A stretch of 64,000 nt of DNA from NCBI GenBank assembly GCA_963971225.1, contig OZ020270.1, positions 74,168,432 through 74,232,431 on the forward strand, in the 5' to 3' direction. The position numbers and the translations under genes are program-made. Source of the stretch: Melieria omissa. Taxonomy: Eukaryota; Arthropoda; Insecta; Diptera; Ulidiidae. This document shows positions 50,881 through 61,968 of this stretch, piece after piece (positions within the stretch are counted from its first letter, which is position 1; each line of letters starts with the position of its first letter). The notes beneath the pieces are model-generated. The model searched no databases. It was not told the DNA's origin and saw only the letters and a program-made list of their open reading frames with translations.

Positions 50881-51445
50881 TATATATATAACTTAAATAT
50901 TTTCTCTTCCGAATATTTTTGTGACTTAAGTTTTGCTATGTTTTTTGTTAGTGTTTTTTTGCCAAAATTGTTGTTAAAATTAAAATATGTGTTGGTGTTA
51001 AAATAAAAAGCAATGTCTATTTATACAATTTACATGGTTTTCAATCATAATTTTTTTGCTATTTATAACTTTTTTCTCAAATCATTCTGCAAATATTGAA
51101 TTCCGAATACTTTTGTGAGGCACTGCATCACAAAATAAGAAATTTGCAAAATGTCGCTTGTGCAAGAAAGACTATAAAACGAGTGGCAATACAAGCAACC
51201 TTTTCGATCATTTAAATAGAGTGAAACCAGAAACCAAGCCATTGCAGCCGACAATTGAGCTCTATTTTCAAAAACAAGATTGTCATGAAAGTAATTCCAA
51301 ACGAAAGCTCGTGCTAGATAATGCGTTGATGCGAATGGTCGCGACTGACGTTCAGCTGTTCTCTATTGTTGAAGATAAAGGCTTCCAAGAATTTGTGAAG
51401 TGCCTTGATGCTCGGTACGAACTTCCGTCTCGGTATACTTTGCAA

Positions 51446-52184
51446 AAAGTATGTCATACCACAGAACAAACAATATACAGAATGCGCATCTGGTGTAAAG
51501 AAAATTTTCTTCGCGGGTTCCAGCGGTAGGACCCGTTTGTTGGTGCGGGGGGAAGCAGTAAAGGGGGTGAGAACGCACAGAGCGCGAGAGCGTAAAAAGA
51601 GAAGCTGTGAGAGCGCAAAATGAAATGTTCGGAGAGCAAACAGATAAAAGTATTAATCGCATGCCGGTGTACCAAACAGTAACGCACCATATGTGTGGTT
51701 GTTGTTGTTGGCCAACAAAGCGATGTGCCGCATGCATGGTGATGGAGGAAATTAAAGTCGACAGCCTGTGGTTGTTGTTGCCGCTGGCTAACAACTGAAG
51801 TTAGAATATATTTTTGCTTTGGCTGATTTTTGTAACGAGCTCAGCAATTCACAATACTACGATAAAAAAACCCCCAATTGTGGGAATAAGTCAAGGAATA
51901 AGTTTGGTCAAAATAACCAGAGTTTATTACGTTTTTAGGATTTTAAGTTTTCGGGGTTTAGTTAAATTTTTCTTTTCGGAGGCCCATGCACAATGCTTCC
52001 TGAGAAGAACTAAGATCATAAAGTCCAAAATTGTGTTTTTATGATCAGGACACGTGGAAAACCATTGTGGTGTAGCATTTTGGCATTTAACTTTTATTAC
52101 ATTTTTTATGCCTACAATTTGTGGCTGTTTTTCAAAAATGCTGCGGAAAATTGAAATGTGTACTTTGCTTATCTTTAATAGAAT
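51446..52184. other. Non-coding DNA with the left arm of a long inverted repeat
   Basis: 51449-51600 (CCACAGAACAAACAATATAC, then AGAATGCGCATCTG) is complementary, imperfectly, to 60500-60665. A hairpin GGGTTCC...GGACCC lies at 51517-51537. 51800-52184 is AT-rich and holds nothing I recognise. Confidence 0.5.
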
Positions 52185-54399
52185 TTACGGTGGACTAATA
52201 AGGTTGCCGAAATCTTTAAGAGAGTTAAAGTTTTTGTGAAATATGAAAAGTTCACTAGGAACTGTTAGTACCTCATCTTCTTTTCTCAATTCCGCTGCAC
52301 ATGTTTCACAGTTTATTTTGGTAAGTATTTTGTAGACAACATAACCCAACAAATATCTTAAAGACGCTAAATCTATGGTAAATTCGGAACAGTTCTCAAA
52401 ACTATCATTTAATATGAAATCGGAAAGGATGGCTGTATTATTATCCACTTCAAAATCATCGGTTTGACTAGTTTCTTCGCTATGTTCAGGAGCTGAGTCG
52501 AGATTTAATACGATATTAGAAAGCGTTTCAAACGTAGTATCATTTAGTTCTTCACAATTGCTGTGGGAACTCAATTGCACAATTTTTGCGGCCATTAAGC
52601 GTGCTAATATATTATTAATATCAGCCACTGATGGATTTATATTATTACCACCTTTTTGTCTTAGTATAGAAAACATATTTTCAAGTTTGTCTTGGTTTAA
52701 TGTCCTTGTCATAAAAAAAAAAATGTCGGATTTTTTCTCAAACAGCTCGTCTACTAATAGCAAAACAGCTTTTAGAGTAAGTTTCATCCCATAAAAAAAA
52801 AATACTTTATTCTTTTTGTCAACAAATCTTCCAGGTATTTAAGGAAGAACTTAATATACTCATGTGATAAACTGTTGAGTTGAATCGCAGATCTGTAGAA
52901 ATTTTTGGAATATAACGATCCACTGTTTAGGCAATCAAATATTTTGTCAATATTTTCTATAAAGCTGGCCGTAGATAAAGACAATTCTTTAGAGCCACTT
53001 TTGAAACCTACAGTTTCAGCAGTTGTCCTAATAGCAGCTTGATCAGTCCTGCTGAAAATTTGGGTTGCCAGTTTTACTTTCATTTCCTCGAAAGAATTTG
53101 GAAAAATATGTTGGCTGGTTAGTTTAGGACACATTTTTGTTGTTGACTTAAGTTCCATTTCGAAAAGTTCTTGAACAACCCTAAAACTAGCAATTCCATT
53201 TGGTGTAGCTAAGTCGCATTTGAGCCAGCCATTTCCCAGTGATTTAACAAGTTCCCGCACCTCATATATGCAGAACACTTTTCCATCATTATACATGAAA
53301 AAAGGCCTTTCCAAAGTTACACCCATATCCGAAAAGCACTTCCTATTGGAAGACCCTTGGTCACAAGTTATAACTTTTACTGTGATGCCAAAACGATTGA
53401 GAATTTTTAAATTTTCCAGAATTATATTTTTTAAAATATTGGCAGAGAGTCCGTTTTTGGAAACAAAGTAATTTAGTACCAATGACCAGTTTGAAAACAT
53501 TGATTTGATCATAAAAACACATAATTGTTTTCCTATTTGGCTTGTCCTTTCAACCCCATTTTCTTCATACAATTTAGGATTATATCGTAATTCCTTTCTA
53601 ATTGCCATTTCATCCATTAATAAAATCATGTTGTTCTTTTCGCTCTGGGTCAAATCTAAGCACCGTTTTCTTATGACCTCAAAAGCAGAGTTCTTAAAAC
53701 CTGGCTGCAGGAACTTTACAGGGGCCCATCGGTTAACAGTCGAGATATGTGGCAAATTTAGATTTAGTTTATTTCTTAAAAATTGATACGTCGATTGCGA
53801 GACATAATAAATATATTTATTTCCGTATATTCTTTAGGACGGGAACTTAGAAGAAGCTTACAAAATACTTTTGATTCTTTGCTCACGTTATTATAAGAGT
53901 CGATACGTTGGAGTACTTCTGACTTTTTTGGTAATTTCTTCTGGTTTTTTATGTTTCTGTATTTTGCCAAAATGTTGTAATATTTCTTCCTGTAAAAATT
54001 AGCATATGATGAGCAATTATTGCAATGCCCATCTACGGACTCACATTTTCGTCTCTTTCTAGTTGAACAATCGGGCTCTGAAAACTCATAAGTTTCTTCA
54101 ACATTTTCCAAATTAAATACAGGAACTGCTCCAGATTTTAAATATTTTTTCCCAATGTCAGAACTTGAGAAGTGATTAACGCATACAAATAATGGTTTGC
54201 TGTATTCTTTAGTTTTAATGCTACATTTTGCTCGCCAAATTTGGCCCATAGCTGAGTCATAGGGCGGAAATTTAAACATCTTAAGTTGTTCATCATCCCG
54301 TCTAGATTTTTGGCAACATGTTATGCAGCATTGAAGCCCTGACTTTATTAAATTTTTACCCACCCGGGGTAATAAATTTTTACATGGAGCAGGGTCCAT
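52185..54399 (-). pseudogene. P-like transposase with THAP finger, two frame breaks
   Basis: Three pieces. 53776-54399: THAP zinc finger (CCITC, WRAKCSI, FVCVNHFSSSDI, GAVPVFNL), then a coiled-coil, Cys-containing linker. 52784-53755: RNase H-like core (ILLMDEMAIRKELRYNP with an Asp; VKVITCDQGSSNRKCF with another) and the helical GTP-binding/insertion region. 52185-52787: MTRTLNQDKLENMFSILRQK, the conserved P-family C-terminal motif. Breaks are near 53770 and at the A10 run at 52789-52799. About 730 residues in sum, close to family length. The introns of the Drosophila P element are not evident. Confidence 0.88.
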
Positions 54400-54476
54400 T
54401 TTTCGTATACTAGTAAAGTCAGTGAATATGCCAAATCAAAAGTAATATAATTACCAAGGAAAGGATCAACTAACTA

Positions 54477-54513
54477 TTTATTATTATTTATTATTATTAT
54501 TACAAGTTAGCTT
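54477..54513 (-). repeat. (TAA)n tail of the I-like LINE
   Basis: The minus strand reads GTAATAATAATAATAAATAA and similar, directly against the target duplication. Confidence 0.88.
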
Positions 54514-54782
54514 ATAATTAAAATTACAAACTAACAACTAGGGGGGGAGACAGCAATAGCATCGATGGCCTTCCGCTATCTGCAGGTGTGTATATTTTGT
54601 ATGTCAAACTAAAGTATTAGGAAGAGTTATACATCTATTTACATATTTATACTCGTTCATGGTATGATATAGTTTAAGTTAGTAATAATGGAGGATGATG
54701 TGAAGGGATGAGGGTTGCGTTTGAGGTTTTGTTTTTAATTATTTGAGGCTTTATACATTGTATCTTCTAAGGATATAAAAAT

Positions 54783-57700
54783 TCATATGGCGTGATATAA
54801 ATTGCTTGTTTTTAAGAGTGTGATTATTTTAGAAATGTTTTCTGGATTGGGGTTATAGAGCGCAGATAGTGGTGAAGTCTTTTGAAATATACTGTCCCTA
54901 GCGCTCTGAAAATAGCTGCATTCTTCAAGTATGTGCTTAACGGTAATGTTGGTATTATTGCAAAAGGGGCAAAGTGGTGAGAGATTTTTATTAAGTATGT
55001 GCTCGTGCGTAAGCTTTGAGTGGCCAAGTCTTAGACGCTCGTATTTTATTAGGTCGAGTCTGGAAAGCGAGTCAGTGTGGTTGAATTTTAGGAAGTCCTT
55101 TATGGTATTTTTATTTTTGTTTATTTCTTTGTACCAGTTAGATGTATGGGGCCATATTAATTCGTTATTGTTCGTATAATTTCTTTTTAGAAATGAGTTT
55201 ATGTCAGAGGTATTGAAATTTGGTGTTGTGATAAGCGGTGATTTGAGAGCTGATTTGGCGGCTTCGTCAGCGAATTCATTTCCGATGATTTGCACGTGGC
55301 CAGGAATCCAAATAAGGACGACATTAGGATAATGATCAATTAGAAAACTTCTAATAAGACTGGGGTAGTAGTTGTTGTTTTCGACATTTTCTATAGCAAG
55401 CAGGGCTGAAAGTGAGTCAGTGCATATGACATATTTTCTTTTTTTCCCCTTGGTATAGGTTAGAGCCTCTGAAATGGCAAATATTTCAGCTGAAAAAACA
55501 GTAGAATATGCGGGGAGAATTGCGGTTTTTATGACTGAATTTGTGGTAGTTACACTGTAGGTAGCAATATTATCGCATTTCGATCCATCTGTAAATAGGA
55601 AATCGTAGTCACTGTAGAAGTCCTTCAGGTCTTCGAATTTTTGACGAAAGATGACAGGGGGGGTGGATAGTTTGTTGAATATGTGTAGTGAAGTGTTGAT
55701 GGAAGTGGGGTTGAGGTACCAGTGGGGAATGTTTGGTGGCTTAGTTTTTATCGGAAGGAAGGGGATGTTGTGGGGGGTAGTAAGGGCTAAAGTTCGTTTG
55801 ATTGTTGAGGGGAGTTTCATTTGCTTTTTGGACTTTGATGCTCTAGCTATTAATTGAGCCAAGGAAGTGTTGAAGCTTAGTAGGAATGATTTAATTAATT
55901 TTGCGGTAATAAAGTTTCGCCTGTTTTCGAAAGGGCAGATGTTCGATTCATAAAGCATTGTGTTGATCGTTGTTGTGCGAAATGCGCCAAGAGCCGTTCT
56001 TATTGCGGAATGATATATGGTTTTTATTTTGCTGATTAAGTAGTTGGGGCAGTATCCGTACAAGAATATGCCATAATCAATTTTTGACAGGATTAGGGAT
56101 TTAATGACTGTAATTAGTGTGTGTGTGTTGCAATTGAATTGGCTGCTTGCCAGGCATTTTATAATATTTAGTCGGTTAGACAGAGATGGTATCAGGAATT
56201 CGACATGTGACGACCACGTGTATTTTTGGTTGAGTACTAGTCCTAATATTCGTAATTCATTAACATTAGGTATTGCTATGTTGGTAGCGTGAATGTTGCA
56301 ACGGCAGCTACGTTTTCGACATATGTGGAGGTGCTTGCACTTGTTTAACGAGAGCTCGGCTCCTGAATAGTCACACCAGGATAACACGTCGTTAAAGAAG
56401 CTGTTGAGGTTGATGTTGATGTTTTTGTCCTTATTTAGTTTTTTTAGTATGTTAAAATCATCAGCGTAGGCGCAGAAATAAAGTTCTTTGTGTAGTGATA
56501 TGGTATCGCATAGGTTGTTATAAGCTATTAGGAATAAAACTACCGAAAGGGGGGAGCCCTGGGGTATACCGTTCCAAAGAGGGAGAGTTTCAGAAAAAAT
56601 GTTTTTTATTCGAACTCTGATTTTCCTGTTAGTCATGAAATTGGTGATGTATTTAATAATATTGGGGCCTATATTCCAGTTTACCAGTTGGTCGATGACC
56701 GCGTGGATACCAATTTTATCAAAGGCTTTAGCGAAATCCAGGGAGATAAGGGAAACATGGTTTTTGGTTGACAGTGCGTTAGTAATCAGATAATCTAGGT
56801 AGACTAGAGAATCAGATACTGACTTCCCTTTCTTGAAACCCATCTGATTTGTATGGAATAGTTTGTTGACAGAGACAAACCACCATAATCTGTTCGCAAT
56901 AATTTTGTCTAAAAGCTTCGCGCAACAGGGGTTGAGGGAAATAGGTCTGTAGGATTTAATATTAGTTTTATCGGAGTTGGTTTTATGGATGGGAATAACA
57001 GTGCTTGTTTTATAAATTTGTGGTATGAGATTGTTAAAAATGTTGTTGTATAGTTGTAGGAGTCTATGCTTCACAGTGGGGGTGAGATTTTTGATCAAAG
57101 GGTAGGAAATTCGATCTGCTCCAGGAGTTTTCCCTTTCAGCTTATTCAGAGCCATTGTCATTTCCAGGTAAGTTATATTGCTTTCGATTAGCTTTGCTTT
57201 TGGACTGGGGGAGCATCGTGGTGGGGTAGAAATGGTATTGTGTTTTCTGACACGGAAATTGTTAGAGAATTAGGAGTCGCTAGACTCATTAGACCAGTAT
57301 TTGCAGAACTCATTAGCCATTGAAGGTTTACCAGTTATGGATACATTTGTTGAATTTTCGGGGGTAATGCAGTGAATTGTTTTTGAGGGGTTTAGGCCAC
57401 AAAAACGTCTAATATTTGACCAGATGGCTGAAGTTGGAGTGTTAGGGTTAATTTGGGCGGTGAAGTTTTCAAGGGATTTTCGTTTTTCTATTTTTAACTC
57501 ACGCTTAAAAGCCGCGTTGGCTCGCTTAAAACATATAATATTGTAGCTGGTAATGTTGCGTTTAAGTGCGTTCCAAAGTCTTTTTTTGTCGTTTTTTAGT
57601 TTTTGTAGGTTTGTATTCCACCAAGGGACATTGTGTGTATATTTGTGTGGTGTGGATTGGGGTATAGATTCGTTGGCTCCTTGTAAAATTATTCTTTGTA

Positions 57701-58487
57701 AGTTGGCGGCTTCCTTGTTTATGTTGTTACTCACCGGGCGGGAAGAGTGGAATTTGTCAACGAGTTTTTGGCACAAGGACCAGTTTGCTATTTTAACTCT
57801 AAATTGGGGTATGGGTTTGGTGTAATTGTTTTGCTGTTGGTGGAATAGGGAGGTGATGATGGGGAAATGGTCGCTACCGAATAAATCGTTTTCGATTATC
57901 CATTTGGATTGCATTGATAAAATGGGGGAGGACAGGGTGAGGTCGATGTGGGTAAAGGTATGATGTGAGGTGTAGTGAGTGGGGGAGCCGTTGTTTAATA
58001 GAGAAAGTTGTGATTGGTCTATAAATTTCGAAACAATGTTGCCTCTTCGATTGTTTGTCGGAGATCCCCATTTACGGTGCCAACTATTGAAGTCACCTAA
58101 GAGTATGCATAAAGGACTTAGAGAGTTGAGAAGGTTTTGTAGACTGTTAAGATTAAAGTTTTTGTTCGGAGGAATGTATGAGTTGATTAATGTAAATTTA
58201 TGTTTGGAGTGGATTACGGCAGCTATGGACTCGATGTCGTTGTTTAAGAAAAGGGTTTGATGTTGTAGAGAATTATGAATTAATAGGGCAACACCTCCAA
58301 ATGCGGTAGTGGAAGAGTTGTGGTTGTACATGTGGAAATTAATTGGGATTGGAATATTGTTAGTGGAATGTAAATGGGTTTCTTGTAGTGCAATGATATT
58401 TGGATTGTGTCGCTTAATAAGTAATTGTAGTTCATTATAATTGTTAATATATCCTCTTATATTCCATTGTATTATTACTATGGCCAT
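54783..58487 (-). pseudogene. ORF2 of the I-like LINE, one stop codon
   Basis: Start MAIVIIQWNIRGYINNYNEL. Endonuclease: NIIALQETHLHS, LLGDFNSWHRKWGS, HIDLTLSS, GSDHFPIIT. A TAA at 57270-57272 interrupts the linker, with the same frame continuing. RT: LKGKTPGADRISYPLI, SYRPISLNPCCAKLLDKI, NQMGFKKGKSVSDSLV, SLDFAKAFDKI, GIPQGSPLSVVLF, CAYADDFNIL. RNase H: FLFTDGSKCDNIATY, FSAEIFAISEAL, VICTDSLSALLAI, IWIPGHVQIIGNEFADEAA. A final CPFCN-HIL-EC zinc-knuckle. 1,235 codons in all. Confidence 0.93.
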
Positions 58488-58577
58488 TACAATAGCAGTT
58501 ATTAGTAGGTACTTTCAGATATTTCTTATAAAGTAGGTAGAGTTTTTCTTATAAAGTTATGTAGATAGAGAAAGGGG

Positions 58578-59801
58578 TTATTTCATTGTAGTGTTGTTTT
58601 CATCCTCATCATCCTCGTCGTCATCGTAACAGCTGGAGGGTCGAGTTTTATTCAATCGGGATTTAGCTCTTGTGTTGGGGGCCTTAGCTTTTAGTTGGTT
58701 TTTAAGACGATTAGAGATGTTTTTAGGAAATATTTTTATTTTTGTGTCTGGGATTTGCTGAATTGTAGAGATGGTTGCAGTTGATGTTGACGGCTTTGGT
58801 GAATCTTCTGCGATAGAGGCAGAGAGAGGTGAGAGAGCGTTATTAGTTGCTTGTGGTATTTGTGGAACGAGAGATGAGTGACACCTATTTTCGTGATTGG
58901 AGTGAGGCTTGCGGAGAGTTGAAGAATATGTGTTATTCGAGTGTGGGTGGCGTTCGGCGTAGATTTTAATTGCAGTTTTGTAATCGACTTTTTCAATTGT
59001 TTTTATTGTTTGGAGCTCTTTCTGTTTGATGAATATGGGACATGTCTTGTCGAGGGGGGAGTGACTGTCATCGGTGATTTTGTTTTCCTTGCAGTTTATG
59101 CAGTTTCGTAAGTTTTCACACTGTTCGTTGGTGATGTAATCAATATGGTCAATGCCGGAGCATGTGGGGCATAATTTGTCGTTTTTGCAAATTTGGGTTA
59201 TATGTCCGAACCGAAAGCAGTTTTTGCATCTACGCGGTAATGGAACATATGGACGAGTGCGAATTTTTTCGTAGCCAATTTGGATTTCACTTGGCAGTGT
59301 TAGTGAAGATAATGTAAGAATGATCAGACCAGTCTCTGTGAGTTGTTCACCAGTTTTTTTCATAATTTTTTTAACTTCGGTGACATTTTGGGCTTTGAGT
59401 TCAACTAGAATTTCATTTTCGGGAATGCCGCGAAGGTCGTTGGAATAAATAACACCTTTGGTGTAATTCAGTGTGTAGTGCTCGGTGACTTCAACTGTGA
59501 TTGTTTGTGTGATTGCAGTTAGCTTCACAAGTTTTTTTGCTTGATCGAGGTTTTTTGTTTTTATTAGCAAAGTGCCGTTTCGTAGCTTCTTGCACGTTTC
59601 CACTTCTCCTCCACTTGCATAGTCGATAGCTTTCTTGATTAAGAATGGAGAAACATTTGTAAAGGATTCGGTTTCGGGTATTCTTTTCACAATCATATAT
59701 TTCGGCCCGGTGGAAATTAAGTTTAGTTTTTTATTAAAGTCAAAAGCCATTGAGGGCAGTAAATGATTTTTGTTTTTCGCGTCGTCGGGTGGTTCGTTCA
59801 T
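58578..59801 (-). CDS. ORF1 (gag-like) of the I-like LINE
   Basis: 407 residues, intact, from a true ATG. A central RRM-like region (IVKRIPETESFTNV, LLIKTKNLDQAKKLVKLT) is followed by knuckles CKNCFRFGHITQIC and CPTCSGIDH...C and a third Cys pair CINC. The tail is Ser/Pro/Thr-rich, ending in an acidic run (DDDEDDEDENN). It packages the element RNA by analogy with the I factor. ORF2 starts 90 bp downstream. Confidence 0.92.
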   Translation of the reverse strand: MNEPPDDAKNKNHLLPSMAFDFNKKLNLISTGPKYMIVKRIPETESFTNVSPFLIKKAIDYASGGEVETCKKLRNGTLLIKTKNLDQAKKLVKLTAITQTITVEVTEHYTLNYTKGVIYSNDLRGIPENEILVELKAQNVTEVKKIMKKTGEQLTETGLIILTLSSLTLPSEIQIGYEKIRTRPYVPLPRRCKNCFRFGHITQICKNDKLCPTCSGIDHIDYITNEQCENLRNCINCKENKITDDSHSPLDKTCPIFIKQKELQTIKTIEKVDYKTAIKIYAERHPHSNNTYSSTLRKPHSNHENRCHSSLVPQIPQATNNALSPLSASIAEDSPKPSTSTATISTIQQIPDTKIKIFPKNISNRLKNQLKAKAPNTRAKSRLNKTRPSSCYDDDEDDEDENNTTMK

Positions 59802-60020
59802 GTTGGTTTCGTGTGCTCTCGAGAGCAGTGATTTTGTTCTTTTTATTATGCTTTGTGTTTGGTTCGTTCAACGTAGTGTTATTTGAGAAAAGACACGTGA
59901 CCACTGTTGAACAGTAAGAAAAGAGTGTACGCGTGAGTGAAAGGGTGGACCGATTAGATGAGTTCAGGGAACACGTCCGATTGTATAGAGTGTTTAATTG
60001 CGACTGCGATCAACTAACTA

Positions 60021-60180
60021 ATTTGGATCAACCACGTCAAAACAATTGCAAAAAATTCAAAATTGGAATCAACCACGTCAAAATTTATACAAATAATTTT
60101 ACTTGGATCTAGCCTCGTACAAATATTTGTAAAAATTTTTATTTTGGATCAACCACGTCTAAATATTTGCAAAATTTAAT
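60021..60180. repeat. Four degenerate ~44-bp tandem units
   Basis: Units share TTGGATCAACCACGTCAAA followed by an AT-rich part ending TTGCAAAA (near 60023, 60062, 60103 and 60145). They adjoin the I-like insertion site and may be subterminal repeats of the P-like element, which is an inference. Confidence 0.6.
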
Positions 60181-61968
60181 ATCAATTAATCTAAGCGCAG
60201 CATGAAAAGAAAAACGACCATTCAGCTCGAAGATTCGATCGATTATGACAAGAAACAAATTTGCCGGTACCTGCTCGCTCTGCGCTTGCTTTTTTACAAA
60301 CAAGAACAAGAAGCGGACAGGCAAAATTTGCATAGGAAAAAGTGACTGAGCGATCGCTTTGCCAAAACAAGCACCATTTCAATGTGCCCGAGTAAAGCCA
60401 AGCTGGCTTGCTGCGGAAAACAACGAAATTGCGTGTTGTTGTCGAAATGAGAATAAAGCAACAATCCATCGAATGAATGCGGGAATGCAAGAGAGCATCG
60501 CAAAGCAGCTCTCCGCTCGCTTGCGCTTACTCTCTCGGTTCAATATACATTTTCCTCATTTTTGCTGCTTCCCGCCCGCGTCCGAAATGAAATCGCAAAA
60601 TTATTTCAGATGCGCCTTCTGTATACTGTTTATTCTGTGGTCATACGCATGCGCATGTCATACAAGCAAACATTTTGTATGGCGGGTTCTAACATTGGAA
60701 CCCGCGCTCTGCTCTCATAGATCACATATGTAGTGAGAGCGTGGCTTTACAAGCGAGAATGTAGTTTTATGTGTTGCGCTCACTGCAGCGAGTGTGCGTT
60801 AGCACATTGTTGTGGCGTGAAATGATTGCAAGGTGAAGACGAACGCTGTTGTTGTTGTTGTTGCGCTGGCGAAAAGCTGAAATTGTATAACAATTTATGA
60901 TTTCTGGCTGGCTTTTGTTCTTCTTTTACAAGCCTGCACGGCGTCGCATATTGCTCCTGAAGTTATTGCAGACTGTAGTGTGCGCAAAATCATAGAAAAG
61001 AAATAAAAATATGTTTGGCATGACGACTTATATGGTCGCTACAAGCAAAGTTCCTAAAGAATGTATCAAAAAAGTAGACCTAATATTTGATTGCATGAAT
61101 AGGGCAATCGGATAATTGCTTTAGATCGGCTTTACAATTCAATAATGAGTCGTGCAAATTTATAAAGATTTTTTTTAATTATTTGAAAGATGTCTGGATG
61201 ATTAAAGTTGTATTTTTAAAACTAAAATCTGTTTTTTAATCACTGATAAAATTAAGCAATAACCCACATAAATGTTTTATAACAAAAAAGTTGTTTAACC
61301 AAGATAAACTAGAAAATACTTTTGCAGTTTTGGGACAAAATTCAAGTAGTGCTCGGTCAAGTGTAACAACTAATTTCCAAGATACACAGGATAGTATGAA
61401 TTTAATCTTACTACATGCTGAGGCAGACGAAACTGTCTTTTTTATTATTTTATTTCAGCAGTAATTACAACAATTATTACAACAAATTATTTTGTAGATA
61501 TAAACTTCGACAGTCGAGTATAAATTAACATGGATAATAATTGTGGCAAAAACTAAGAAATGATGACCTTTTCACTGCGCTAAGTGAAACATTTTCCATA
61601 AAAATTATCAATTGGTTACAGACTTTTGCTACCTATTTGGTCCTTCAGATTTCCTAATGAATGCTGTGACAATAAATTAAAAAAAGGAAATTACAAACGA
61701 AGCAAAACATAAACAATAAAAAAACAACAATAGAAGAGCTGTTTACATTTTTCTCGAGCTGTGTAGCAAAACCAATCGTCAACACAAAAAAGCATACACA
61801 CAAAAACTACAACAACAAAAAGCAATGACGTCGTTGAAACGACGATTATTGCGCTGGCTGGTGTTGCTGTGGGAAATTTGCACACAAAATTATTGAGCGA
61901 CCAAAACAACGCCTCAAAGTACACATGAGAAGCAGTACTTTCACTTCATGTGTGTTTGTTTTAGCGCG
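60181..61968. other. Non-coding DNA with the right arm of the long inverted repeat
   Basis: 60500-60665 pairs with 51449-51600. A hairpin GGGTTCTAACATTGGAACCC lies at 60685-60704. From 60740 to 61968 I see no gene: AT-rich sequence with CAACAA/TTGTTG tracts (60850, 61790) that create spurious open frames. Confidence 0.5.

Larger units (their letters stand above)
48917..51125 (+). mobile_element. Tc1 element carrying a nested MITE
   Basis: Terminal repeats read inward CAGTGCCTCACAAAAGTATT on both ends. The left flank is TA (48915-48916); the right flank has mutated to CA. An internal direct repeat of the end lies at about 49115 (TTCACAAAAGTATTCGTAAT), the IR/DR arrangement seen in several Tc1 families. 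It is inserted in the hAT BED-finger region. Confidence 0.9.
48831..51445 (+). pseudogene. hAT transposase N-terminal relic with BED finger, split by Tc1
   Basis: To the left of the Tc1 element PKVSEVLNFFD can be read near 48880-48914. To its right the frame gives KCRLCKKDYKTSGNTSNLFDHLNR, a BED-type zinc finger (CX2C...H), then LMRMVATDVQLFSIVEDKGF and CLDARYELPSRYTLQKV, typical of ZBED-like hAT transposases. The catalytic and dimerisation domains are missing after about 51445, where unrelated sequence begins. Confidence 0.82.
54477..60007 (-). mobile_element. I-factor-like LINE, 5,531 bp
   Basis: A 13-bp direct repeat GATCAACTAACTA flanks it (54464-54476, 60008-60020). ORF1 has three Cys/His knuckles; ORF2 has endonuclease, RT and RNase H. 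The 3' end is a run of TAA units (54477-54513, read on the minus strand), the trademark of the I factor. It looks full length, with one stop codon. Confidence 0.94.

Noticed and set aside
61691..61924. 77-residue hydrophobic minus-strand frame
   Set aside because: Arises from CAACAA/AAAACA low-complexity sequence; no start context or motif.
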